Source: a virus. Taken from it: a stretch of DNA of 20,952 nucleotides. This document shows, one piece after another, positions 12,302 to 20,566 of this stretch (within the stretch, counting starts at the first letter, position 1; each line of letters starts with the position of its first letter). The position numbers and the translations under genes are program-made. The notes below the pieces were generated by a model. It was not told where the DNA came from. It was given only the letters and a program-made list of their open reading frames with translations, and did no database searches. The stretch covers positions 1 through 20,952 of the IMG/VR virus record IMGVR_UViG_3300025164_000687. One strand, given 5' to 3'.

Positions 12302-13890
12302 TGACAAATATTGGACAAATAGATGTAGCGTCAAAGTTATTATCTCTTCCAGAACATAAGAGACGCGCCGCGATTATTTTATCATATATAAAAACAGGTG
12401 TTAAAAATGACGAGGATTTAAAAAAACTTATTAAGTATGGATTAGGATTAAATCCGCTCGATAATCATATCTGTAAAGATCATAACTCACCATTTGAAGC
12501 TATCAGCGATCTTTTTTTTGAAAAAAATGATAGGCTTTTTCTCTGGGCGAATCGTAGCGGCGGAAAATCCTGTATTTTCGGACTATCGATGTTTCTAGAC
12601 TCTGTTTTTAAAAAAACTTGTCAGACTAGATTATTCGGCGGGGTAAAGGAACAAGCAGATGGCTGCCGTGACGAGATGCTTAAGATTATCAACGATGCAA
12701 AAATGTTTGACTATTTTTGTAAGACAAGTTCTAAAGGCAAAGTTAAATTTAATAACGACTCCAATGTATTTATTAACTCAGCTTCTCCTCGGCAGGCCAG
12801 AGGACCACACCCGCAAAAATTAAAACTAGACGAAATTGAGGAAATGTCCTTTGACGTTTTTAATGCCTCCCTGTCTCAGCCAAGATCTTCTGATACTATC
12901 CGTTCATCAATTGTTATGGCCTCGACATATCATAAAAGTTCGGGGATGGTAAAATATGTTTTAGATAATATGGCAATCCCTGGCGGATATAAATTATGTC
13001 GCTGGTGCATTCTCGATTCCCTGGAACCGTGTACAGAAGAACATAAATCCACTTGTGATTTTATGGAGAAAGAATTTAATACACCAAATTATGAAATAAT
13101 GAAAAATGCAAAAGGTTTTTATAAATGGGCCGACTGGGCTCACATGTTAAAAACTCTTCCAAAGGATACAATTGAAGTAGAATGGCTATGCAGAAGACCT
13201 GGAACAAGTAACAGAATATTTACTAATTATGACGATACAATAATTGCTAATGAAGATTTAGGCTTCCCAGAAGCAACTACTTGGCTGGGAGTAGATTTTG
13301 GATTTGTTGATCCTTATGTAATTTTACCGATTCAGAAGCATGGCGAGGAATTTTGGGTGATTGATGAGGTTTATTTAGTTGACAAATACGACGATGATGT
13401 TATAAGAGAAGTAATGAAAAAGCCTTGGTGCAAACAAGGCATGACGGCATATCTTGATAGTAGCGATCCGAGAGCGATGAAAAAATGGGTAGATAATGGA
13501 TTTTTATGCTTTCCCGCGACTTCTGGATTAGATGATAGTATTGAGCATGTAAATGGATTAATGAAACCCGCGATGGGAAAACCCAGGATAAGAATTTCAT
13601 CGCGGTGCAAAAATTTGCGTAACGATCTGGTAAGACATAAAAGATTAGCTAGTGGATTGCCAGATAATAAATATGCAAATGGACCAGATGCGTTAAGATA
13701 TGGAATAACGATGGGGGGAATAGAAGGAACAGAATTCTACTATAAAGTGCTGGAAAAGAAACACGGATTCAAACCACAAACAATGGGAAGTTCTCTTATA
13801 AGAATAGCTAATAATCGCTTCAATACTAGAAGATATAACCCTATGAATATTCATAGAATTCCTGGCGGAAATCCCACTTCGGATTACTAG
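12301..13890 (+). CDS. terL: large terminase subunit (packaging ATPase-nuclease)
   Basis: 529 residues. ATPase domain: a Walker A-like NRSGGKS at 84-90, Walker B LKLDEIE at 174-180 with the catalytic acid, and a coupling-type segment MASTY at 206-210. Nuclease domain of RNase H fold: GVDFGFVDP (D332), YLDSSDP (D386) and GPDALRYGI (D463). Between them CRWC ... EPC ... STC (233-252) forms a degenerate cysteine cluster seen in a more complete form in some phage terminases. The protein powers DNA into the prohead through the portal and cuts the concatemer. Length is typical. ATG overlaps the upstream stop, with no own Shine-Dalgarno. Confidence 0.93.
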   Translation: MTNIGQIDVASKLLSLPEHKRRAAIILSYIKTGVKNDEDLKKLIKYGLGLNPLDNHICKDHNSPFEAISDLFFEKNDRLFLWANRSGGKSCIFGLSMFLDSVFKKTCQTRLFGGVKEQADGCRDEMLKIINDAKMFDYFCKTSSKGKVKFNNDSNVFINSASPRQARGPHPQKLKLDEIEEMSFDVFNASLSQPRSSDTIRSSIVMASTYHKSSGMVKYVLDNMAIPGGYKLCRWCILDSLEPCTEEHKSTCDFMEKEFNTPNYEIMKNAKGFYKWADWAHMLKTLPKDTIEVEWLCRRPGTSNRIFTNYDDTIIANEDLGFPEATTWLGVDFGFVDPYVILPIQKHGEEFWVIDEVYLVDKYDDDVIREVMKKPWCKQGMTAYLDSSDPRAMKKWVDNGFLCFPATSGLDDSIEHVNGLMKPAMGKPRIRISSRCKNLRNDLVRHKRLASGLPDNKYANGPDALRYGITMGGIEGTEFYYKVLEKKHGFKPQTMGSSLIRIANNRFNTRRYNPMNIHRIPGGNPTSDY

Positions 13891-13907
13891 AAAAAGGAGA
13901 AACAAGT

Positions 13908-14057
13908 ATGACTCTGGATGAGCTAATGGCAAAGATTCTTGAGATTTTACCAGACGCTGTGTTTGACGATGATGGCCCCGGAGGAGAGATCAGAATTTCT
14001 AGCGGAGTAACTGAAAAAAGCGGTATTTTAGTTCCGCTTAGCGATATAGGGTTGTAA
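13908..14057 (+). CDS. small protein between terminase and portal (49 residues)
   Basis: ATG 13908 has AAAAGGAGA about 8 bases ahead; TAA is at 14055-14057. An N-terminal helix (MTLDELMAKILEILPDAVF) is followed by acidic glycines and two strands (GEIRISSGV, SGILVPL). It resembles the 'LDELxxxLLExFPDA' microproteins found beside head genes in other phages. Role unknown. Confidence 0.65.
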   Translation: MTLDELMAKILEILPDAVFDDDGPGGEIRISSGVTEKSGILVPLSDIGL

Positions 14058-14090
14058 TTACACAAATAAATTCTGCTTTGGGCTATTAGA

Positions 14091-16241
14091 ATGGACTTCA
14101 AAGACTTCATGGACGGCAAACCGCCGCTCAGAAAATTATTTGGGCGGGCAAAAACAGAATCTACTCGTGTAAACGAGGATGGGCAAGAGTATCTATACGG
14201 TACAATTGGTCAAACATGGATGTCGCGGCTTACACGAGGAAGAGAAGGAATAGCCGCTAATCCGGAAAAAACAGCGTATGAAACATTTAGTGATATGGCG
14301 GACGATGCCGGGATAGCATTTCCGTTAAATATTATCAAATGGCTAACAATCAGAACACCTTGGGATTTGATTTGCACCGATAATGAAATAAAAGTATTTA
14401 TTCTTAAAAATCTTAATAACATATGGAGACCTTTAATTCGTGCATGTACCCATGCTTTTAAATACGGCTGGGTGGGAATGGAGAAAAGATTTAGATATAA
14501 TGAAAGAGACGGGAAGTGGTATTACAATAGATTCCTCGATCTTCGTCCGCATGGAAATCAGTTAAGAATTGTTGTTGCAAAAGATGGTAGTTTTAATGGA
14601 CTTATTCAGTATAGCGTTGATGGAAAAGATGTATTCATTCCAAAAGAAAAATCATTCGTATATACATATGATAAGGAATTTGGAAATCTATACGGGAGAT
14701 CAATGTTAAGAGCGGCTTTTAGATACTGGTATAGTGATAGATATTTCTACGATTATCAAGCTATTTACGCAGAGTCAAGAGCAATTTCACCGCTAATTAT
14801 GCGGGCACCACTTGGGAAAACAAAGCGCGGTGTAGACGGGGCTGGAAATGATATTTTAGTAGATAATCTAGATTTAGCACAGGAAATTGGGGAATCTATT
14901 AGAAACGCAACCGTTGTAACTCTTCCAAGTGCCCCGACAGGAACTCAGGGAGTGGAACAATGGAAAGCGGATCCATTAACAACAGAGGGGGAAAAATTCC
15001 CATTTAATGAATCTCACGCGCATTTTGATAAAATGAAAGCGCGGGGAATGGGAGTTCCTGATGAACTATCCCAGGGAGGAAGTGGATCATTAGCAAAGGC
15101 TAAAGAACAAGGCTCGTTCTTTCTTCTTCAAGTAGAGGGTATTCTAGAAGATATTGCAGATCATGCCTTGCAATACATTATTCTTCCCCTGGTACAATTA
15201 AACTTTGCAGAAGACCGTATAGAAAATACAGACATATTCTTTAAGTTCAAATCTCTCAGAGATGACGATAAGCAATTTGCGCTCAGTGTTATGGAGAAGG
15301 CGCGAGAGAAGTTTGCGCCCGCAATTGATATTAAGCCAATTCTTGAAACAGCAAATATTCCTGTTAGCGAGGAATATCTTATTACTAGTGCGAGGGCTCT
15401 TGAAAAGTTAAAGAAAGCTGGAAGAACAGGAGAAGAAACAACTGAAGAAAAACCCGCATTTGGCGGATTAGGGGGAATTGGTGGCGGATTAAAACCAGCT
15501 ACACCGGTTACTCCCAAAGCGGAGGAAAAGCCGGACGAAAGCTTTGGCGGAAGATTAAAAGAAATATCAGCCCCGTTAACAGTTGGGGGAGAAGAAACTG
15601 AAGCACCGTCGGAAACAGCAACAGCAACAGTTGCTGTACCAGAAGTTGCTCCATTAGAAATAAGAATTCCCAGTAATGGAAGAATAAAATTAGGAAACAA
15701 CGGGCATTCTAAAAATTCAATTACGTATGCTTCAAGTCTAAATAGCATACAAAGATCAGCATCTAGTGATTTAGATTTATTTTGGAAAAGTGAATCAGCA
15801 GTTGTTAAAAGTTATTTAGTAGCATTAGGAGCTAATATAGACGCAGCTAAAAGAATAAGAAATGAGTCACTATTTAGTTCTGATAAATATATAGAATTCT
15901 TCAAAAGCTATGCCTTTGAAGCGTTTGAAGCCGGTATCAGAGATACAGCACAGCAGAATAGGGTTGACAATAATTCAATAATTGGTAAAATTTCTTCAGT
16001 GGAATATAGTCTACTGGATAAAAAGTCGGAAAACCATTGTTCAAGTTTTGTAAATAACATTGAAAAAGAAGTTAAAGAAACAGCAATAGATAGCGGGAAA
16101 GTAGCATTAGAATCCGCGGATTATTGTATAATTCTGGAATCAAAACTCGAAGAAACATTTAAACGGAATAAAGTAAATATGCAAACCCTGTTAAAGAGTT
16201 GTTATGAACAGGGTAAAAATTTAGTAAACAAACTGTATTAA
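14091..16241 (+). CDS. portal protein with long C-terminal extension
   Basis: 716 residues. The portal core fills about residues 1-450: YGWVGMEKRF (125-134), a wing/crown region, FGNLYGRSMLRAAFRYWYSD (197-216) and the GSGSLAKAKEQGSFF segment, all typical of the DUF935/Mu gp29-type portals. A Gly/Pro-rich linker (FGGLGGIGGGLKP and following) covers about 455-535, then a 180-residue helical domain of unknown family. Portals form the dodecameric ring through which DNA enters and leaves the head. The tail might be a fused head-morphogenesis domain, as in Mu F-like proteins, but no signature residue was recognised. The Shine-Dalgarno is weak. The preceding 33 bases have no other feature. Confidence 0.85.
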   Translation: MDFKDFMDGKPPLRKLFGRAKTESTRVNEDGQEYLYGTIGQTWMSRLTRGREGIAANPEKTAYETFSDMADDAGIAFPLNIIKWLTIRTPWDLICTDNEIKVFILKNLNNIWRPLIRACTHAFKYGWVGMEKRFRYNERDGKWYYNRFLDLRPHGNQLRIVVAKDGSFNGLIQYSVDGKDVFIPKEKSFVYTYDKEFGNLYGRSMLRAAFRYWYSDRYFYDYQAIYAESRAISPLIMRAPLGKTKRGVDGAGNDILVDNLDLAQEIGESIRNATVVTLPSAPTGTQGVEQWKADPLTTEGEKFPFNESHAHFDKMKARGMGVPDELSQGGSGSLAKAKEQGSFFLLQVEGILEDIADHALQYIILPLVQLNFAEDRIENTDIFFKFKSLRDDDKQFALSVMEKAREKFAPAIDIKPILETANIPVSEEYLITSARALEKLKKAGRTGEETTEEKPAFGGLGGIGGGLKPATPVTPKAEEKPDESFGGRLKEISAPLTVGGEETEAPSETATATVAVPEVAPLEIRIPSNGRIKLGNNGHSKNSITYASSLNSIQRSASSDLDLFWKSESAVVKSYLVALGANIDAAKRIRNESLFSSDKYIEFFKSYAFEAFEAGIRDTAQQNRVDNNSIIGKISSVEYSLLDKKSENHCSSFVNNIEKEVKETAIDSGKVALESADYCIILESKLEETFKRNKVNMQTLLKSCYEQGKNLVNKLY

Positions 16242-16242
16242 T

Positions 16243-17106
16243 ATGCCGTATATTGGAATTAAAGATAAAAAACTTCCAGAATATGTAAAGAAACTATCGG
16301 ATAAAGATATTGATCGCTGGTATAATATATGGAATGCAGTTTTTGAAAAAACAAAGGGAACAAAAAAAGAGAAAGAATCCAAAGCATTCAGTATAGCTAA
16401 TGGATTGGTTGTAAAGCCACATAATGAAAAGAAAAAAATGGAATCAAATTTTTTAAGATTTGAAGATGAAGATCCAGATAATCCTATAGTAAGTGTAGGA
16501 AAAGTGGAGAAAGTACCCTTTGTAAAAATAGGAAGTGATGAATTATTATCTCTTGAAAAAGATACGCTAGAATTTTTAAGAAACACATTAACAGATTCTA
16601 GTGTAATGTTAGAAACACTTCTCGAAGGAATGACACAGGAGCGGGATGTATTAAATGTCGTCAGTAGTCATCTATCTTCAGATAGCACTGTATTGAAAGA
16701 CGAAGACAAAGAGCAAGTTTCTGTAGTAAAGAATTTTGTCGATGATCTTGTTGGGCTAGAGGGTAAATCAGGTAGATTGGGAGAACTGCTTCTGGTTATT
16801 GGCGAAGCGCAAAAAGAATTAAGCGGGAGTGGGGCGGTTGACGAAAAGATTTTAGAGGTAATGGATAACATTGATAGAAATACTAATTATATTTCCGGGG
16901 CATCCGATTTATTAGAAGGTGCTCTTGTGGGATTAGAAAAAGTTGGAGAGAGTGAAGAATCTGGCGCTAAGTATAGTATTAAAGATAATATTGATACCGC
17001 CGCTGAAATAATTTTCGATGCTAAAGGTGAACTAGGATATTCATACGGTTCAATTAAAAAAATACTTGGGCAAATAAGTGAAGCAGAAAATAGTGCTGTT
17101 GGATAA
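16243..17106 (+). CDS. helical protein between portal and protease
   Basis: 287 residues. The N-terminus (LPEYVKKLSDKDIDRWYNIW, then a basic helix and AFSIANGLV) looks like the ChaB-like module often attached to phage prohead proteins. The remainder is long, acidic and helical with no recognisable motif. No Shine-Dalgarno: the ATG comes two bases after the portal stop, so coupling is likely. By position it may be a scaffold or virion protein. The ChaB resemblance is by eye only. Confidence 0.62.
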   Translation: MPYIGIKDKKLPEYVKKLSDKDIDRWYNIWNAVFEKTKGTKKEKESKAFSIANGLVVKPHNEKKKMESNFLRFEDEDPDNPIVSVGKVEKVPFVKIGSDELLSLEKDTLEFLRNTLTDSSVMLETLLEGMTQERDVLNVVSSHLSSDSTVLKDEDKEQVSVVKNFVDDLVGLEGKSGRLGELLLVIGEAQKELSGSGAVDEKILEVMDNIDRNTNYISGASDLLEGALVGLEKVGESEESGAKYSIKDNIDTAAEIIFDAKGELGYSYGSIKKILGQISEAENSAVG

Positions 17107-17116
17107 GGGATAAAAT

Positions 17117-19309
17117 ATGGATAATGTTTTAGTAGCACAGGATAAATACATTACTGGACCGTTCGGAACTTTTTGTAAAGTTCTAAACGGTTCGGACAGT
17201 AATGTTCTCTCTCTAGAGAATCAAAACGGAAAAGCAAGATTCAAGAAAGAAATTCTTAGTATTGGATCTTTTGTAAATCCCCTGAATCCTTCCGAAACAT
17301 TAAGTTTTGACGAGGCAAGATTCCAAACCTGGATCGACAACTTCAAAAATGTATTAAAAGATGTATTTGTACCTATTAGACATACAGACAACCCGCTAAG
17401 AAATTCTGGATGGGTAAAAGACCTTTGGGTTGAAGATGGCGGGCTATGGGCCGATATTGAAATAACAGAACCGGATGTTGCGAATTTAATTCGCAATGGA
17501 ACAATTCGCGGAGATTCTGTTCTTGTTCAACCATATGTAGATCCTAAAACTGGAAAAGTTTTTGAATGTTTGTGGCACGTAGCGTTAACAAATACTCCGC
17601 ATGTTAGGGATCTAGCACCATTTGCAGAACTAGAGGGTGTTGCAAATTTCAAAGATAAAATGGTAATTTTTGAGTCTAACAAAAAAGGTTCCGATGTAAA
17701 AATATTATCAGAAATCGGAAAATGGGAAGAGGATAAAGATAAGATTTTTGTAACAGTTAGAGCAGAAAATATATTTAGAAAAGATGCCTCTTTTAGAGGG
17801 ACAAATTTTGGCGGAAAACTTCCATTAGGTGTAGAGTTTATTAGAGGACAATTAGCTGAAGGCGGGGAATGGGCTACTAGAAATGTTACTTTTGAAAAAT
17901 CAAAAAATTGGGCAAAGGAAAATTCTAAAAAGTGGCTAGTAGATCATGAAGTCAAATATGGATTTGAAGCTGGAAGTCTATTAGTTACAAAAGAAGTAAA
18001 ACCAGTAACAACAGGAGAAGAAGTCGTGTCTATTGAAACAATTAAAGCTAAGCTGGAAGAAATGAAAAAGAGTAGACTCTCAGCAACTTCAAGCGCAGCA
18101 GTAACTACGGAATCGGCTAAAAAAATTGAAGAAATTCGTGCAATGCTTGCACGGCGCAGAGCAAAGCGCAAGAAAGTTGTTCCTAAACAAGAACCCAAAA
18201 GCGTACTTCCAGATGGTGGAAACTCCGCGGATGCGGAAAAAGAGATAGCTAAGAAAATAGCTGGTGGAATTACAGAACAGCATGAAAAAATGCCTATTGA
18301 GAATACGGGAATGGCCGCATGTGAAGCAGTTAAGGAATATGTTGATTCTGGAACAGTTATTGAAAAAGATGGTAATACACTGTTTAAAATCGCGGCTTTT
18401 GAAAAATTAGATCCCGATTGTTCCGCAATCATGCGGAAGTTGGGGCTGGAGGAAGTTTTACTTCCAACAACCATTAGCAAGTTTGGAAAAGTAATTCTTG
18501 ACAGTATTGCTGAAGATGTAGATAATAGATACTCATCCAAGGAGCTTGGAAACAGATTAGCGTTTGTGGTGGCGAAACTTACCGGTCGGAATTTTGATTC
18601 TGGAGAGAAGGAAATGGATAAAGCACAGCTAGAAGCCAAGAGAGAAGAAATCAAAAAGAAAGTTGAAGCAGTTCGCGCACGGCTAGAGCAGCGGCGCAAG
18701 GATCGCGCTGCGACACCTGCTGTAAAAACAGAAGATAGAACTGCAAAATTTGAAGAAGCTAAGAGAAAGCTTGCCGAAATCCGCGCCAGACTTGCAGCTA
18801 GAAAAACTGCTGCATCACCAGAAGTAAAACTTGAGGATTCGAAAATGAAAACTGAACTCGAAGGACTTCGCAGATCAAATGAAATCTTACAGAAGAGAAT
18901 GGTGTCCCTCGAAGCACAAAATGAAGCGGTTGAAAAAGAGAAAATGACATCAGAGATTGAACAGCTTGTTCGTGATGGAAAGATTCCGCCCGCTGTTGTA
19001 GATAATGTTAAGAAGGTGGTTTTTGGCGCTCGCGCCAGTGTTGTTAAGTTCGAGGATGGTAAGTCAGAATCCACTGTTGCGGCAGAAGTTCTCGGTATTC
19101 TGAAGGCGCTGCCTTCTACTAGATTTGAAGAAAATCTTGGGAGAGTTGTTTCTAATCCAGATACTGGTGGAAAAAAGTTCTTAACTAGAGAAGACCACCT
19201 CCGTCTCTCGGCAAGAGATGCAAACGATAAGAGTCTGTATCAGCGCGAGAGAGAGGAAGGTAAAATTATAGAAGATCACTCAACAGGCAAAGCCTACTGG
19301 GTGGTATAA
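17117..19309 (+). CDS. prohead protease/scaffold, Mu gpI-like, with inserted domains
   Basis: 730 residues. Protease-like core at about 46-170: FVPIRHTDNP (H89), GWVKDLWVEDGGLWADIEIT, GDSVLVQPYVDPKTG (S134), HVALTNTPHVRDLAPF. An inserted segment (about 215-280) with FRGTNFGGKLPLGVEFIRGQ and KNWAKENSKKWLVDHE resembles an XkdF-type domain. Residues 310-350, 505-530 and 540-565 carry three similar helices (IRAMLARRRAKRKK; VRARLEQRRKDRAA; IRARLAARKTAAS). A further unknown insert lies at about 395-495. The tail has a coiled coil, then the scaffold ending LVRDGKIPPAVVDN as in gpI. The protein would guide capsid assembly and then be cut away. AAGGGATA precedes the ATG. Confidence 0.82.
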   Translation: MDNVLVAQDKYITGPFGTFCKVLNGSDSNVLSLENQNGKARFKKEILSIGSFVNPLNPSETLSFDEARFQTWIDNFKNVLKDVFVPIRHTDNPLRNSGWVKDLWVEDGGLWADIEITEPDVANLIRNGTIRGDSVLVQPYVDPKTGKVFECLWHVALTNTPHVRDLAPFAELEGVANFKDKMVIFESNKKGSDVKILSEIGKWEEDKDKIFVTVRAENIFRKDASFRGTNFGGKLPLGVEFIRGQLAEGGEWATRNVTFEKSKNWAKENSKKWLVDHEVKYGFEAGSLLVTKEVKPVTTGEEVVSIETIKAKLEEMKKSRLSATSSAAVTTESAKKIEEIRAMLARRRAKRKKVVPKQEPKSVLPDGGNSADAEKEIAKKIAGGITEQHEKMPIENTGMAACEAVKEYVDSGTVIEKDGNTLFKIAAFEKLDPDCSAIMRKLGLEEVLLPTTISKFGKVILDSIAEDVDNRYSSKELGNRLAFVVAKLTGRNFDSGEKEMDKAQLEAKREEIKKKVEAVRARLEQRRKDRAATPAVKTEDRTAKFEEAKRKLAEIRARLAARKTAASPEVKLEDSKMKTELEGLRRSNEILQKRMVSLEAQNEAVEKEKMTSEIEQLVRDGKIPPAVVDNVKKVVFGARASVVKFEDGKSESTVAAEVLGILKALPSTRFEENLGRVVSNPDTGGKKFLTREDHLRLSARDANDKSLYQREREEGKIIEDHSTGKAYWVV

Positions 19310-19310
19310 T
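19302..19310 (+). promoter_or_regulatory. extended -10 promoter candidate for the major capsid gene
   Basis: TGGTATAAT is a perfect TGN plus TATAAT extended -10 box. It overlaps the last codons and the TAA stop of the protease gene. Predicted transcription start near 19317, ahead of GAGAGG (19336-19341) and the capsid ATG at 19348. No convincing -35 box is present, which is acceptable for an extended -10 promoter. It would allow extra transcription of the most abundant virion protein. Confidence 0.45.
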
Positions 19311-19347
19311 TCGGGCGGAATATAAACAAATTTAAGAGAGGAAAAAA

Positions 19348-20409
19348 ATGAAGGACTCAGCTAACTGGAAACAGGAAGACCTTGGTAAATTCGGACAAGT
19401 CCGCTTCGGAGCCGTAGACAAATCCGCAGCGGTAACGTCTACTACTATCGATAACACAATCCCCGAACTTTGGACACAGAAGGTTGAGGATTATGTTAAA
19501 GCACATCGGTTCATGGAGAGATTCCTTGTACCAGAGGATGGACTTGTTAGTAAGCAGGGAGATGTTGTATATATTTGGAAGCGGTCGAAACTCACCGCTT
19601 CTGGAAACCTTACAGCAACTTCAGTGCTTGAAGGAAACGAAGAAACATTTAGTCAGTCTCGCGTAGCATTTACTCCAACAAAGGTTGGAAATGCTTGCAG
19701 AGTAACAGCAGAAGCTGCTTCAAAGAGTATTCTTGATCTTAAGAACGAGGCCACCTATCTCCTCGGAGATTGGATGGCTGAGAAGAAAGATTTAGACGCT
19801 CACGCGGCTCTACGGAATGGTGTTCTAGTAGCAAATACCCGTTATGGTGGAAGTAAGACTACAGCGCAGTCTCTTACATCTTCGGATAAACTAGTGCCGA
19901 GTGACATTTCAAAAATTAGATATGAGATGGCAACGGCAGGAGTTCCCACATTCAAGCCCGGGGATACACCTGGAATGAATGAGGGTTACTACACCGGAGT
20001 TTTCCACCCGTATACAATCTACGATCTAACACAACATGCTGATTACAAGACAGCGGCTTCTTATGCCGCACTTGTAAATGCAAATAAAGTTGTCGGACCG
20101 ATGTTCCAGGGTTTCGATGCGTTCTGGGATGGGGTTCTACTTTACAAGTCTGGTAACGTTAGATACGCAACAACTGGTGGTTACTCGATTAAAGTTGCAG
20201 CCAACTTCGTGATTGGTCCCCGTTCTATCGCGGAAGCACGCGGGCTGTATAACCTAGGGCCTGGATATATTTGGAAAGAGAAGCTTTTCGATTATGACCA
20301 GGATCTTGGAATCGCGTTAATCACATATTATGAGGTTAAAGTCCTCAACTCTGATCAGGTTTATTCGATTTATTGTGCTGCCACGGATCTTTCCGCCGCT
20401 GGTGCGTAA
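19348..20409 (+). CDS. major capsid protein (N4-gp56-like)
   Basis: 353 residues. Start supported by GAGAGG. The segments TIDNTIPELWTQKVEDYVK, FMERFLVPEDGLVSKQGDVV and the stretch FTPTKVGNACRVTAEAASKS followed by LGDWMAEKKDLDAHAAL match the N4-gp56-family major capsid type (HK97 fold). Position just after the prohead protease and a size of 353 residues fit. Codons differ from the early genes: more CGN arginine, AAG, CTT, GGA and GGT, as expected for a very highly expressed protein. No obvious N-terminal delta domain; the scaffold is supplied by the upstream gene. A strong terminator follows 40 bases on. Confidence 0.9.
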   Translation: MKDSANWKQEDLGKFGQVRFGAVDKSAAVTSTTIDNTIPELWTQKVEDYVKAHRFMERFLVPEDGLVSKQGDVVYIWKRSKLTASGNLTATSVLEGNEETFSQSRVAFTPTKVGNACRVTAEAASKSILDLKNEATYLLGDWMAEKKDLDAHAALRNGVLVANTRYGGSKTTAQSLTSSDKLVPSDISKIRYEMATAGVPTFKPGDTPGMNEGYYTGVFHPYTIYDLTQHADYKTAASYAALVNANKVVGPMFQGFDAFWDGVLLYKSGNVRYATTGGYSIKVAANFVIGPRSIAEARGLYNLGPGYIWKEKLFDYDQDLGIALITYYEVKVLNSDQVYSIYCAATDLSAAGA

Positions 20410-20449
20410 TAGTTGATTGATAAAAAACAAGCATATAAGTTATGAAAAA

Positions 20450-20478
20450 GGGAGCCGCTTGACGCGGCTCCCTTTTTT
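20450..20478 (+). terminator. rho-independent terminator after the capsid gene
   Basis: Left arm GGGAGCCGC (20450-20458), loop TTGAC, right arm GCGGCTCCC (20464-20472), then six T (20473-20478). The nine-pair, mostly GC stem with a perfect U-tract is strong. Five A (20445-20449) precede it, so it would also work on the minus strand. The surrounding 20410-20566 holds no gene and no convincing promoter. Confidence 0.93.
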
Positions 20479-20566
20479 GTTTTATACCAAGTTGTGTCTG
20501 CTAAAAATAATTGTGTAGTTTTTGGGGCAGGATTGTAACTTTTAATTCTACAGAGGAGAGAGGAAA

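Noticed and set aside
14017-14036. Hairpin AAGCGG/CCGCTT near the end of the 49-residue gene
   Set aside because: The loop is long, no T-run follows, and it lies in coding sequence, so it is not a terminator.
15161-15748. A 195-residue minus-strand open frame opposite the portal gene
   Set aside because: Its composition (runs of S, P, G, V) is the complement of the portal linker. It has no ribosome binding site and no motifs.
18137-18153. Hairpin CGTGCAA-TGC-TTGCACG in the protease gene
   Set aside because: A 7-bp stem with a 3-base loop inside a coding repeat and without a T-tract. Chance hairpins of this size are expected.
17944-19074. A 376-residue minus-strand open frame opposite the protease/scaffold gene
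   Set aside because: It is very rich in serine, leucine and phenylalanine, the mirror of the lysine- and glutamate-rich plus-strand protein. No Shine-Dalgarno or domain was seen, and it lies wholly inside a well-supported gene.
20480-20566. Promoter for the last, partial gene
   Set aside because: TTTAAT at 20541-20546 has no acceptable -35 box. A start signal must exist after the strong terminator, but I cannot identify it.
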